A stretch of 64,000 nucleotides of DNA, from assembly GCA_947044405.1 (NCBI GenBank), contig CAMRHE010000054.1, positions 3,286,001 to 3,350,000 of the forward strand, written 5' to 3'. The DNA is from Leptodactylus fallax. Lineage: Eukaryota > Chordata > Amphibia > Anura > Leptodactylidae. The position numbers and the translations under genes are program-made. Below are positions 12,960-25,463 of this stretch, piece after piece (the stretch's first letter is position 1; every line of letters begins with the position of its first letter). Below the pieces are notes generated by a model. The model was not told the origin of the DNA. It made no database searches and saw only the letters and a list, made by a program, of their open reading frames with translations.

Positions 12960-14059
12960 GGTTTCCTCGCCTTACAACGTCAAGGACTGACTGACCAAAG
13001 GCAGTTGTCTGAAAACTGCGGATGTCCAATGATAATGTTTAACAAAAGGTCAACTGAGATGACTATGATGCAGCCGCACAAATCTGGTCCAATGGTAAGG
13101 ACCGATACTCAGCCAAAGAAGTCGACAACCCAGGTCGAGTGGCCGTAGAAAAACTGGAGGGAATAACTCCTGAATAAGAAAGGAAGACTTAATTGTCTCC
13201 TTGATCCATGTGGATAGAATAGGCTTGGAAGCCTTGAGGCCTCTGTTTTTACACTGCATATCAATTAGTAGGCTTTCGGCCTTCTTAAGCGGTTGAGTGT
13301 GGAATAGGTAAATCCACAGACACCTTACCACATCTAAGGTGTTGAGCTTTTCTTCCTCCTCAGAGGTTGGAGAGGGGAAAAACACAGGTAACGAAATTAG
13401 CTGATTGCTATTATAGTATGAGGGGACCTTAGGGATAAACCCAGGCAAACCTAAGGTGCACCCTATCTGCAAAAACAAAATGTACGGTTCTCTAGAAGAG
13501 AGGGCCTGGAGCACCCCTACTCTTTGGCAGATATAATAGCCAACAAAAAAGTGGTTTTGTAGGCTAAATATTTTATCTCCGTAGTCTCCAAGGGTCCAAA
13601 TGGAGGACCGCACAGGCCTGTAATGACTACCGCAAGGTCCCACTGGGGATGATACTGAGGGCTTTAGCCTCATTGCCCCTTTAAGGAACCTTGCAATCAG
13701 AGGATCCTGAGACAGACGTCTGTTCAAATGAGCGGAGAGGGCCGCAATCTGCACTTTCAAAGTGGCAGGGGCAAGGCCCTTATCCAAACCGTCCTGAAGA
13801 AAATATCAGCCGTTGAAGGTTCTAGATTATTAATACCCTTCTTGGAGCGCCACTCCATGAAAATCTTGGCTGTCCTCTGGTAGTTCTTATTGGTAGATTC
13901 TGCTCTTGCAGAATAAAGGGTCTTCAGGACGGCCTCTGACAGTCCTCTATCCTGCTGTAGGGACTGCTCAACCTCCAGGCTGTCAGGTTGAATCTCCAGA
14001 GATCCTGGCACTTCAGAGATCCTTGGGAAACCAGGTTCTGGATGGGGGGAAGCCTCCAA
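12960..14059 (-). pseudogene. DIRS tyrosine recombinase, frameshifted (copy 2)
   Basis: Frames 14059-13757 (N-terminal core-binding domain) and 13787-13050 (rest of the binding domain and catalytic domain) are offset by one base. The second frame is longer than in copy 1 because the A-run near 13555 keeps reading. The catalytic part carries VFFPSPTSEEEEKL and LSTWIKETIKSSF but leaves the ancestral frame before the H-x-x-R block and the terminal Tyr block, which copy 3 still shows (HSTRDVSTSW, FVKHYRLD). Not functional as written. Confidence 0.85.
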
Positions 14060-14072
14060 TATATCCCTCGAC

Positions 14073-15863
14073 TCATCTCCATGAGTTGGGAAAAAACCAA
14101 GCTCTTTTTGGCCAGAATGGAATGATGGCTATCACAGAGACTTGGTCCTGTCTGATTTTCATTAATACCTTTGGTATTATTGGAATTGGAGGGAAGATGT
14201 ATGCCAGCCTGGACCTCCAAGGGATGGACAGGGCATCCACTGCCAAGGGATTGTCCTCCTGGTAAAGGGAACAGAACTTCTCCACCTTGGCGTTGAGTCG
14301 GGTTGCCATGAGGTCTATTTCTGGAAGACCCCTGTTCAGGGTAATCTGATGAAAGACTTCCGGATTGAGTGACCATTCTCCTGATACGGCATAACCCCGA
14401 CTCAACCAATCTGCTACTATGTTCAGGGAGCCCTTGATGTGAACTGCGGATAAATGGGTTAGATTTTTCTCTGCCCATGTAAATATCAGATCTGCCTCTC
14501 TAAGGAGGGTTGGTGATCTGGTGCCTCCCTGTCTGTTCACGTACAGCACTGTGGTCATGTTGTCTGACCGGATTTTGACTGCTCTTCCCCTGGGAAGAGG
14601 CAAGCAATAGAGTAAGGCACGATATACGGCTCTGAGCTCCTTCCAGTTGGACAAGGTCCTTTTTTCAGGAGCGCTCCAGACTCCCTTTATGGAGTTTTCG
14701 TCCAATGGGCTCCCCATCCCGAGAGGGATGCATCTGTAGTCAACAGGGTCCAAAAAGGTTGGACCGTGGACCTTCCGTCTTTCAGGTGCAACCACCACTT
14801 GAGGGAAAGACGGGTCCTGGGGGAGAGTCGAATCTTCTTGCTGAATGTAAGAAGGGAGCGATCCCAAGCCTCTAGTAACTCCTTCTGGAGGGGACGTAAG
14901 TGCCACAAGGCCCATGGGACTGCCTCCACTGAGGAAGACATCAAGCCCAGGATCTTCATCAATGTTCTGATGGAGGCTATCGGCTTTTTGAAGAGGTGCC
15001 GGACTGCCGCAACCAGCTTCTCCTTCCTTACTGGTGTCAAGGAGATTTGCAGGCGGACTGAATCTAGGAAGTAGTTTTCTCAGAGGAACTTCCTTCGAGT
15101 TGAAGGGATCGTTTTTGACTTCTCCCAATTTATAAGCCATCACAGACTCTGAAGGCTGTCTGTAGGTACTGGAGCAGAACAGACTGTGACTGGGCCTTTA
15201 TCAACCAGTCGTCTAGATAAGGCACCAAGAATATCCCCTGAAGCCTGAGGGCAGCCGTTATGGGGGCCACTACCTTTGTAAAGGTGTGGGAAGCAGAGGA
15301 GATCCCAAAGGGTAGTGCTGTGAATTGAAAGTGCTTCCTGTGGCCGGAAACTACTACGGCAATCCTTAGAAAAAAACCTTCTGTGTGGAGGTAAATAGAA
15401 ATATGCAAATGGGCGTCTTTTATATCCAAAGTCACAAAAAACATCGCCTTAGAGGAGAAAGGTGGTGACAGACTTTATGGTTTCCCTACGGAAGCGCTTC
15501 TTTTTGATGAAGCGGTTGAGGTACCTTAAGTCTATGATCATTCTCCACTTGTCTGCCGGTTTTGGCATCAGGAAGACAGGAGAATAGACACTGGATCCTT
15601 CTTCTAGAGAAGGGACTTCCACCAGGGCTCCCTTGTGAATGTACTCTCGGATGGAGCATTCCAATGTAGTCTGCTGCATTGTAGGGAGGCTGCGAGTTAA
15701 CACAAACCGATCCTGAGGAGGACGGAGGAACTTGATTGCATAACCTCTTTGGATTACCTACCGGACCCATGGGTCTCGAATTTTCCCTGCCCGCAGTTGA
15801 GAAAGTGGGAGACACGACCTCCGACAAGAATCTCGGCCACAGGAAAACTGCTTCTGATGTCAA
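14073..15863 (-). pseudogene. DIRS RT-RNase H-methyltransferase-like polyprotein
   Basis: Reverse transcriptase blocks are in separate frames: KPADKWRMIIDLRYLN (15590-15510), FVTLDIKDAHLHI (15440-15400), and the polymerase box YLDDWL (about 15215). The RNase H segment follows (VDYRCIPLGMGSPL; IRSDNMTTVLYVNRQGG, 14570-14500; AVHIKGSLNIVADWLSRG), then the C-terminal Dam-methylase-like block (DLMATRLNAK, FPPIPIIPK). The 14073-15143 frame is open over 356 codons but enters out of frame. Frameshifts near 15440, 15130 and about 14800 inactivate it. Confidence 0.88.
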
Positions 15864-15869
15864 AAGCTA

Positions 15870-17068
15870 GGCTTGACTTTTTTATCATCAGACTTCGGAA
15901 TCTCCGGCCGGCGTCTCTAGGAATAACTAGAGCCTCTCTGGACTGCCTTCCACGACGAGGCGGATAGCCTCTACCACGGCCAGAGCCAGACCTACCTCTG
16001 AAGGCCTGGGCTAAAGTTTTACCCTTCTTGTCGGCCAAGCCCTCTAGGATCTCGTCTAGGGCACAGCCAAAGACTCTACCCAGCTCAAAGGGTAATGCGT
16101 ACAAATTATACTTTGAGGGGAACACAGCTCTCCAAGGTTTTAACCATAGAGGTCTTCCTGCTGCAGTGTTCTTGGTAAGTGCCAGGGATTTGGCCGCCAG
16201 CCTTAATTGATGGTGGGAGGCTTCCGTTAAATATTCAGCTGCTAGGGAAACTGACCCTAGAAACCCTAGCAGCTCGTCTCTGGAGACTTCCAGAGTCGGT
16301 CACTTTCAAGGTGGACCAGGTCAGTACATAATTTGGCTAACACTTCACAGGACGCAACCGCCACAGCGGTCTTGGGCGAGGCAGCTGAATAAGCCTTATT
16401 GAAGGTATTGTCGAAGCGCCTGCCATGGCGTCGTGCAGATTTGCTCCATCATCTGATGGTACCTTAGTGCGGCAGGACAGTTTAACCACTGCCATATCCA
16501 CCTTGGGAGGAGAACCCCATTGATCCCATTGAGCAACTGGGAATAAAGCGCCGAACCTCCTAGGAACCACAAGAGGTTTTTCAGGACTTCTCCACTCTGA
16601 GGACATTAATTTTTGTAATGTCTGGTCCACTTGGAAGACCCTAGGCCCTCTATAGGTGGACACGGAGGCTTCCCCGTCAACATCACGATCCTTAGACCGG
16701 ATGGACTTCAGCAGCCGGCTTAATTTTTCGAGTGGAAGCACGGCCTGCTGGGATCTTCAGTGGAATCGTCAGATGAGAGTGTCTCGTCCACTATCTGATA
16801 ATCTTCATCAGAGATCCATAAGGAAGATTGTGTCTCAATCTGCGGTCTCTTGGCAATCTGGGCGATGGAAGAACGAATCTCCTTTAAGAGACTCCTCATA
16901 TAGTCCTTTACCCAAGTAACAACCTCTTATAGAAGGTACTTCCGGCGGAGATCCGCGACACTGGTGACAGCGGGTAAAATCATAGCCGTCAGGTAAAGGG
17001 GTATTGCAATCCAAACACATTAGGTGTTTCAAGTTTAGAGGAATTTTTCCTCCTAAGTGCATCGCCAT
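15870..17068 (-). pseudogene. DIRS gag-like region (copy 2)
   Basis: First gene of the element. It starts at ATG 17068 (MAMHLGGKIP) with a CLDCN...CHQC zinc-knuckle-like pair, a KLSRLLKSIRSKDRDVDGEA block (also in copy 3 near 51000) and an Arg/Gly-rich stretch (FRGRSGSGRGRGYPPRRGR, about 16000), as in nucleic-acid-binding DIRS Gag proteins. Broken into at least three frames (17068-16835, 16741-16337, 16125-15870). Confidence 0.75.
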
Positions 17069-17166
17069 TACGTGATGCAGAAGATGACATCTGAAACATC
17101 AAACAGCCACGTGACACTGAAACAGGGAAGATCGCCAAGCATCGCATAAAAACCCAAGGGGTACCT

Positions 17167-17192
17167 TTTTTTTTTTTTTTTTTTTTTTTTTG
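17167..17192. repeat. Poly-T tract in DIRS 5' region
   Basis: Roughly 26 consecutive T residues between the left terminal repeat and the gag start. Read on the element strand it is poly-A. Confidence 0.95.
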
Positions 17193-17784
17193 AATCGGTC
17201 ACTTGAAGAGAGAAAAAAACCATCAGAAAAAAACCAGCCACCGCAACCCGCAGCAGAGGAGCTAGAAACCACTCACTCAACAAATAAAGGACTGCATTCA
17301 GACCTTTTAAATGTAATCCAGCAGCGAGGGGAGGAAGCCAACAAAGAAACATTTATACAGCACCAAAACAAGTCAAACGCCATAATGGAACATAGAGGAG
17401 CATAAGCCTAAGCCAGAGGCTCAAAATACAAGCAGCAAAAATCAATTCTATATTTTGCCTTTAAATTTTAAATTTCCAAACTTACCACACTTTTTCCGAG
17501 AAAACCGGAAGTAGGGCGTGGTGGTGCGCAAAGGCTTCCTTCCCCTGGAACACGGGACCGGAGAAAAGTTCCGGCCGAGGAGGTTCCCCGCTTACTTCCG
17601 GGATCGCACTGCCTGCAGATGGATGCCGGATAACGCTGCGCTGCGGTGCGAAGGCCCGAAGGACCGGAGGTTTTTTCTTTGGGACCGAGGTACCCCAAAA
17701 AGGTAAGCCAGGAGTAAATAAAACCCCTAGCAATGGGAGGTCACAAGAGACCTCCGTCCACCTGTTCCACACAGAACAGAAAAA

Positions 17785-17930
17785 AACACAGTGGAGGGAG
17801 GTCTCTTATGCCCTCTTATAGGGCTAGTAGGAGGCACCTTTTTGGTGCTAATTAAAGGTTCCACCTGTCCTAAACAACACACAGGGGCAGAGATACCCCA
17901 TATTGTGCTGCTGTCGGACGTAAGGGGAAT
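17785..17930 (-). repeat. DIRS left terminal repeat (copy 2)
   Basis: Inverse of the right terminal repeat, ending TCGGACGTAAGGGGAAT. The next base begins the Tc1 sequence. The outermost bases differ from the right end (no CGTTGATT), which is the asymmetry repaired by the internal complementary region. Confidence 0.85.
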
Positions 17931-18072
17931 ACTCAATTTCTTCCAGAAAATGATTGCAATCACAAATGCTTTGGTAATAATATCTTCATTTATTTTGCTT
18001 GCAATGAAAAAACACAAAAGAGAATGAAAAAAAAAGTCAAATCATTGATCATTTTACACAAAACTCCAAAAA

Positions 18073-18097
18073 TGGGCCGGACAAAAGTATTGGCACC
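18073..18097. promoter_or_regulatory. Inner transposase-binding-like repeat (left)
   Basis: GGCCGGACAAAAGTATTGGC repeats the outer terminal sequence (GGCCAAAAGTATTGGC) about 200 bp inside the element, as in the inner sites of IR/DR Tc1 elements. Its partner is at 19306-19332. Confidence 0.65.
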
Positions 18098-18103
18098 CTC
18101 AGC

Positions 18104-19195
<1,092 letters not shown>

Positions 19196-19305
19196 TCAAC
19201 TGGCTGCAAGTGTGATTTAGTTATTGCCACCACCTGTTATGTGCCACAGGTAAGTAACAGGTGCTGTTAATTACACAAATTAGAGAAGCATCACATGATT
19301 TTTCA

Positions 19306-19332
19306 AAGGGTGCCAATACTTTTTCCACCCCC
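19306..19332. promoter_or_regulatory. Inner transposase-binding-like repeat (right)
   Basis: AAGGGTGCCAATACTTTTTCC is inverse to the site at 18073-18097 and to the outer end at 19490-19520. Confidence 0.6.
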
Positions 19333-19522
19333 TTTTTTATGTTTTGTTGTGGAATTATATCCAATTTGGCTTTTTGACAATTCTTTTTGTGGTTTTCCAT
19401 TGAAGACAAATTAAATGAAGATATTATTACCAAAGCATTTGTAATTGCAATCATTTTCTGGAAGAAATTGAGTATTATCTGACAGAATTGTAGGGGTGCC
19501 AATACTTTTGGCCATCACTGTA

Positions 19523-21725
19523 TTTAAATATGCAGACAATTAAAGAGGACCTGTCACAAACTACAAAATACTAAATTACATCTAGTGATTCTTGCTGCAC
19601 CTCTAATCAGTTTGTTGTTTTCTTTTTAAATGTGTCCGCCATTCAAAAGATACAGCTCCTGGAAGATTACCTGTGAACTAGCTCTGAGGAAAACTCTGTG
19701 AAATCGCAATGAAAAATGCTGCGGAAAAAAAAACCACAAAGCGTTTCTGCCGTGTTTTTTTCTGCAGCGTTGTTTTGCTGCATTTCGCTACATGGAGCCT
19801 TATCTTTAAATATTTTTTCACAACCATCTTAGTGAAAACAGTCTGTTGTCTTGATTGGTTGTCAATCGATACCACCATGAATGCTGATACTTTATATGGA
19901 TTGGAACTTGTCAGAAACCCAGCCATGATTTCCTTATTGTGGACAGGGTATTAGGCAGGGACACCACATGTATGAGAAAATAACCAGGCCACAATAAGCC
20001 AAGTAGGGTTTCTGACAATTCCCAGACCATAGAAAGTTCCTGCAATCAAGGTTTTATCCATTGACAACCGATCAAAACAACAGACTGTCACCACTAGGAT
20101 GGTAAAAAAAAATTTTTTTTAAACTCTCTAAGGACAGGGCTCCACATGGCGAATCCTATTCCAACTTTGCGGTAAAATACGTGCAGCGGACACGCTGTGA
20201 TTTCCAAAACCGTTGCAGTTTTGGAAATTGCAGCATGTCATTTATACCTACGGTTTCCCTATAGGTATAATTGAAGCAGAAAGTTCGCAGAGGAAACTTC
20301 TGCGAACTTTCTGTTGCAAGCACTGCGGGAAGAACCGCAATGTGTTGCCATTGAGTTTTCTTTTGAATCACTTTTTTTGCTGCGGGATACTACATGGGGC
20401 CTTAGATTAAAATTGCAAGTTGTCTAAAATTTAAATATGGTTATGTTCATGGGAAAACTTTAATCTTTAATGTCCCCTCCTGAGCCCCCACTTAATAATA
20501 ATGGCCTCTCATGTGATCCCACTAACTAAAATTGTCCTCTGTTGGCAGGTGGCACATGTTGTACTGCACCTATTCAAACAATAGGAGTGGCACTGCAGTT
20601 CACCAGAATAGGGCTGTTGCGTCACTTCTATAACTTGAATAGGAGTGGCGCCGCATGCACCACTCGTCCCTGGCAGCTTCCTGCACCCGAAGGCTGCTGC
20701 GCCAGTTAATCTGTGCGATATCTGGGTGTTGGACCCTGAAAGATTACATTCTGATGATCTATTCTGTGGATAGGTCATCCATAAAAACTTGATTTGGGTT
20801 CAGAAAATCCCTTTAAGCTCCCCTTTCTCTCTAACAGTGCTCTCTCATGCGCTCCTTCTCTTTAATAGTGCCCTCTCGTGTCTGTTCTACTTAATAGTGC
20901 TCCCTCATGTGCTCCTTTACATACTTAGGTAAAAGGATACAGCGACGTGGCACCGCTTGACCTGTGTTGCCGATACATGTATATGGTGATAAAGGGAGCT
21001 TGAGCTAATGGCTATCTACTCCACCATAGTTTTTAGATTTACCAGCCCTACACCCTAAAATTTTATAGGTAGGCCTATTTTATTCATGGACACATTTATT
21101 CAGGGCCCCTAACCCTGCCCATGTCCTCTTTGGCCCTACATAGTCCCTTTGTACCTCCAATAGCGCCTTCTCTTGTGTAACAAACAGTATAATGCCCCTT
21201 TTTCAAAGAGCAGATCTCCTCTTATCTGTGCTGTTAGTTGCTTGAAGCTGCAGTCGACTATATCACACCTGCCTGTGTCCAGGGTGTCTGCAGAAGTGAC
21301 AGGGGGGGGGGGGTGAATGGTGAAGCAAAGAGCTAATAACTCTCTGCTTCATCATTGTGTTCAACTCTGTCTACATTCTGAGGGCACAGAATTGAGTTAG
21401 GGACAGTTCCCCGGGTATTTGCCACATCCTCCAGGAGTTTTCCCCATTTTTTGGGATTCTCTTGGAAAATTTGGGAAAATTGGCAATTATGATATTTACC
21501 TTTCAGCTCTTTCAAGACTGGCCAGGAACTTCTGAGTCTTTCTAGGCCTACTTGTCATTACCATAAACCCTTGCAAGAGGGTGGACACTGCTGCAAGGGA
21601 AGTCACAAGTTGTGACTTCTTAGATGGCCTCTGGAAAGCAGTGTCTGAGAGATGACACAATTAGGTTTCAGGGGTCGTAAGCAGAGGTCGGAGTCAAGTG
21701 TTTGATATCTGAGGATGTCCTAATA
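19523..21725. other. No gene; worn interspersed repeats
   Basis: 19690-19805 and 20135-20405 belong to a family marked by CTACATGG(A/G)GCCTTA and GCAGAAA/TTTCTGC inverse blocks; relatives are at 29250-29455 and 55240-55500. 20470-20935 has loosely repeated AATAATG/AATAGTGCC units plus TCCTCATGTGCTCC spacers. A 12-G run is at 21302-21313. No coding region supported. Confidence 0.45.
20135..20405. repeat. Non-autonomous DNA-repeat family member
   Basis: Palindrome-rich 270-bp unit: TTGGAAATTGCAGCATG faces CAAAACCGTTGCAGTTTTGG, and GAAAGTTCGCAGAGGAAACT faces its inverse. It ends TACATGGGGCCTTAG. Confidence 0.5.
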
Positions 21726-22239
21726 TGTACATCCAGGGCCGGCGTTAGGGGGGGGCAAACTGGGCAATTGCCCAGGGCCCCGTCCTCAAAGGGGCCCCCG
21801 GGATCCGGAACCTGATGACTCCGGATCCCGGAGTCAGGCCTGGCCAAAGCAATAACAGAAAGGGACCGCAGGGCCCCTTTCCGTGGTGAGTAAAAATAAC
21901 AAACATTTTAACTCACCTGTCCTGGCGTCCGACGTCATCTTCTGCCGTTCCGGACATCACTGCTGAGGCACTGAGGCCTGGCCTCAGCGGTCATGTGGGG
22001 CGTGCCTCACGTAATCGCTGAGGCCCAATCACAGGCCTCAGAGGTGACGTCCACAACGCTTGACGTCAGCCGCAGAGAAGAGGAAGCGGTCGCCGGCGGG
22101 GATAGCGGAGCAACGCGAGGAGGCCCAGGAAAGGTAAGAACAAGGTGAGTATAACTGTTTGTTATTTTACCTTACTTACCCCGGGCCTTCGATTATTATA
22201 CTCTGGGGTCTGAAGAGACCCCAGAATATAATATAATAA

Positions 22240-23645
22240 TAGCACTGTAGGGTCCCTGTGGAGCATTATACTGGGGGCCCCCTCTGGATAGCATATTATA
22301 CTGGGGGGCCCCCTCTGGATAGCATATTATACTGGGGGGCCCCCTCTGGATAGCATATTATACTGTGTGGGGCCACTGTGGAGCATTATACTGGGGAAGG
22401 GGCCCCTCTGGATAGCATGTTATATTCTGTGGGGCCTCTGTGGAAAATTATAGTGTGTGGTGGGGGGGGGGCCTCTGGAGATAATGTTATATTCTGTGGG
22501 GCCACTTTGGAGCATTATGCTCTCCAGAGGGGCCCCCCAGTATAATATTCCATAGAGGCCCCGCAGAATATAACATGTTCTCCAGAGGGCCCCCTCCCCA
22601 GTATAATGCTCCACAGTGGCCCCACACAGTATAATATGCTCTCCAGAGCCCCCCCCAGTATAATGCTCCACTGTGGCCCCACACAGTATAATATGCTCTC
22701 CAGAGGGGCCCCCCAGTATATTATACTGTGTGGGGCCACCGTGGAGCATTATACTGGGGGGGGGGCACTGGAGAGCATGTTATACTGTTTTGGGCCACTG
22801 TGGAGCATTATACTGGGGGGGGCTCTGGAGAGCATATTATACTGTTTTGGGCCACTGTGAGTATTATACTGGGGAAACCTCTCTGGGCAGTATGTTATAC
22901 TGTGTGGAGGCCATTCTGGAGCATGTTATACTGAGTGGGGTCACTGTGGAGCATTATTCTGGGGGTGGGGCATCAGCAGAGCATATTATATTGCATGGCG
23001 CCACTGTGGAGCATTATTTGGGGGGGGACTAATGAGCATTATACTAGGGGGCCCTCTGGGGAGCATATTATACTGCGTGGGGCCTACTGTGGAACATTAT
23101 ACTGGGGGGGAAGCTCTGGGGAGCATAATATATTGCGTGGGGCCACTGTGGAGCAAAATACTGGAGGGGGCACTGTGGAGCATTATACTAGCGGGGGCCC
23201 TCTGGGGAGAATATTATACTATGGGCCACTGTGGAGCTTTATACTGGGGGAATGGACAGTGTGGGGAGCCTGTTATACTGTGTGGGGCCACTGTGGAGTG
23301 TATTATATTGTGTGGGGCTTTTCGGGAGCATATTATACTCTGTGGGGCCATTGTAGAGCATTATACTGGGGGGGACTGTGGGGAACATATTATAATGTGG
23401 GGGACCACTGTGGAGCATTATACTGGGGAAACCCCTCTGGGGAGTATATTATACTGTGTGGAGGTTATTATGGAGCATGTTATACTGTGTTAGGCCTCTG
23501 TGGAGCATTATACTGGGGGAACATTGTGGGGTGCATATTATACTGTATGGAGCATATTATATTGTGTGGGACTGCTGGGGAGCATATTGTACTGTCTAGG
23601 GCCACTAAGGGATAGTATACTCTGTGGGCCACTGTGGAGTATTAT
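22240..23645. repeat. Minisatellite, unit about 60 bp
   Basis: Dozens of variants of GGGGCCACTGTGGAGCATTATACTGGGG alternating with CTCTGGAGAGCATATTATACTGTGT. Part of the array (about 22505-22730) is inverted relative to the rest, giving local hairpin potential. It reads as WSIILGG/GALYWGG repeats when translated, which is why long frames appear. Confidence 0.93.
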
Positions 23646-23650
23646 ACTGT

Positions 23651-24300
23651 TGTAACGTCTCTGCCGTTTCGGGTCTCGGCGCCGCCCTCCGCTCGCACGC
23701 TGTGGCGAAGGAGGCGTGTTCAGTTTGGTTCTTTGTGTAAGTTTCTTGCTGCTCAGTCTGAACATGGTGCTAGTCAGTGTAATGGATTTCCGGCCCCACC
23801 CGTATTCTGAACATTTCTCTCTGGACGGTATAGAGTTAATCTCTTCCTGGCCTGTGTGATTGACAGCCTGTGTACCTATCAGATCTGAGGCTGAGACTTT
23901 CTTTATAAAGGATGTCACTTCTCTGCAAGTTGCCGGTTTTTGCGCTGTCTTTGCCTGCTCTCCTTGTGATAAACCTTACTACTTTGTTACTTGATTCTCT
24001 TACCCTTTGGCTTGCCTTTTGACCATTCTCTTGGATTTTGACTTTGTACTGCATTGCTTGTTTGTTACTGACCCCTTGGCTTCCTGACCTCTGCTTCTGT
24101 GTTGTTTTTGTCTTGTCCTGTTCTCTGTGTCACTTACCCAGTATAGGGCTTGTCTTCTGGTTGTCCTTTTACCGTTTAGGGTAACTGAGGCAATAGGAAG
24201 GGACAGTGGCTGGGGAGAGATTAGGGCTCACTTGTCTCTGTCCTTCCTCCCAGACCGCTGCAGTAGTGTCAGGGTTGCTACGGTTGGCAAGACCCTTACA
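23651..24300. mobile_element. Solo LTR with 5-bp target duplication
   Basis: A 650-bp unit starting TGTAACG and ending CTTACA, inserted in the minisatellite and flanked by ACTGT at 23646-23650 and 24301-24305. 5'-TG...CA-3' ends plus a 5-bp duplication are the mark of an LTR retroelement. CTTTATAAAGG at about 23902 could be the TATA box in the plus orientation. No internal region remains, so it is a recombination product. Superfamily not determined; Ty3/Gypsy-like would fit the duplication length. Confidence 0.8.
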
Positions 24301-24789
24301 ACTGTGTGGAGCCTTACAAACCATGTGGGACCACAATGGGGGGCTCAGGGGAGCATTTTATACTGTGTGGGGTCACTGTGGAGCATTATATACCATGTGG
24401 GGAAACTGGAGGGCTCAGGAGAGCATTTTATACTGTGGAGCATTATATACCATGTAGAGCATTATACTGTGGGGGGGGGGCTCACAATATGGGTGTGCTA
24501 TGTCTGCATCACAGCTCCCTCACTATAATCTTGCACATATGTGTAGTGCTCCATGGCCATGTCATTCCCCATACAGTACTGTGCATGAACTGGCCATGGA
24601 GTTATTGGGGCCTGCACAGTACTATAGGGGCTGACTATACGGGGAACATACTCAGTAACACCAGATAGTCAGCACATATGTAAGACTTCAGTGAAGGAGC
24701 CGTGATGTAGGCTATTAGCAGGAAGCTGTTGGGTGGGGCCCCAGAACAAGTTCCTTTGGTGGGCCTAAGGCCCTTCAGTCTGACACTGT

Positions 24790-25245
24790 ATAATGGAGAA
24801 CTATTATATATAAGAGTGGGTTACTATATATAATTGGGAAACTTAAGTATGAGGGGGCTATTATAAGGGGGAACTATTATTTATAAGACGTGCTATTATT
24901 TATAAGGGGGGGAACTATTATATATAAGGCATCCAATATAAGGGGGAGCTATTATTTATAAGAGGGGAACTATTTATAAGGGGGGTATAATTGTTAAGTG
25001 GGCTTATTTATAAAGGGGGATATTAGTGATAATGGGGACTTATTTATAAGGGTAACTATTATTTATGAGGGGGCTATTATTTATAAGGAAGCAGTATTAT
25101 TTTTACGGGGTGACTGTTACTGATAAGGGGGGATATTACTGATACAGGGAACTATTTATCATTTATAAGGGCGCTATTACTGATAAAGGTGTAAGATTAT
25201 TTATAAGCAGGGACTATTATTTATAAGGAGGCACTATAATAACTG
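24790..25245. repeat. Minisatellite, unit about 22 bp
   Basis: Repeats of GGGGAACTATTATTTATAAG with variable G-runs. The same array is at 53817-54160 in a second copy of the host element. Confidence 0.9.
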
Positions 25246-25463
25246 ATGTCTGGGTGCAAAAATCTAATAGGTGGTACAAAGGTGCTCATTTGAATTGTAT
25301 GTGGAAAAATAGGGCTTATTACTTTTTTGTTGGCAGAAAGGAGGCGTTATTATAGGGGTTGTCACTGGAAGACGATGGTGTTGTTTGCATATCAGCATTT
25401 GGGGCCCCGCTTTTAATTTTTGCCCAGGGCCCCACTTTGTCTAAAACCGGCCCTGTGTACATC

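Larger units (their letters stand above)
12639..17930 (-). mobile_element. Complete DIRS-type YR retrotransposon, copy 2
   Basis: Minus-strand element with the full DIRS plan: left terminal repeat (17790-17930), gag-like region, RT-RNase H-methyltransferase-like region, YR gene, internal complementary region and right terminal repeat (12639-12810). There is no target duplication. The target AAT is present once on each side of the joined circle, as expected for YR integration. All three genes are frameshifted. Its 3' third is almost identical to 1-1764. Confidence 0.93.
21734..25455. mobile_element. hAT-like non-autonomous element full of minisatellite
   Basis: Termini CAGGGCCGGCGTTAG and CTAAAACCGGCCCTG are inverted repeats. 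TGTACATC flanks both sides (21726-21733 and 25456-25463), an 8-bp duplication typical of hAT. Subterminal GCCCAGGGCCCC occurs at both ends. The interior is a GTGGAGCATTATACTGGGG minisatellite, a solo LTR and a second minisatellite. No transposase is visible. The ORFs of over 100 codons inside are repeat artefacts. Confidence 0.85.

Noticed and set aside
14073..15143. 356-codon open frame as an intact DIRS polymerase
   Set aside because: Its first two thirds is out of the ancestral frame; the RT boxes lie in other frames upstream, so no complete enzyme is encoded.
22420..23615. Long plus- and minus-strand frames (up to 226 codons) rich in Gly, Tyr and Trp
   Set aside because: They are translations of a minisatellite whose unit length keeps the frame open; repeated WSIILGG-type peptides, no start context and frames open on both strands.
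24800..25240. CRISPR-like array of short repeats
   Set aside because: Units are contiguous, with no unique spacers, and the genome is clearly eukaryotic; it is a 22-bp minisatellite.
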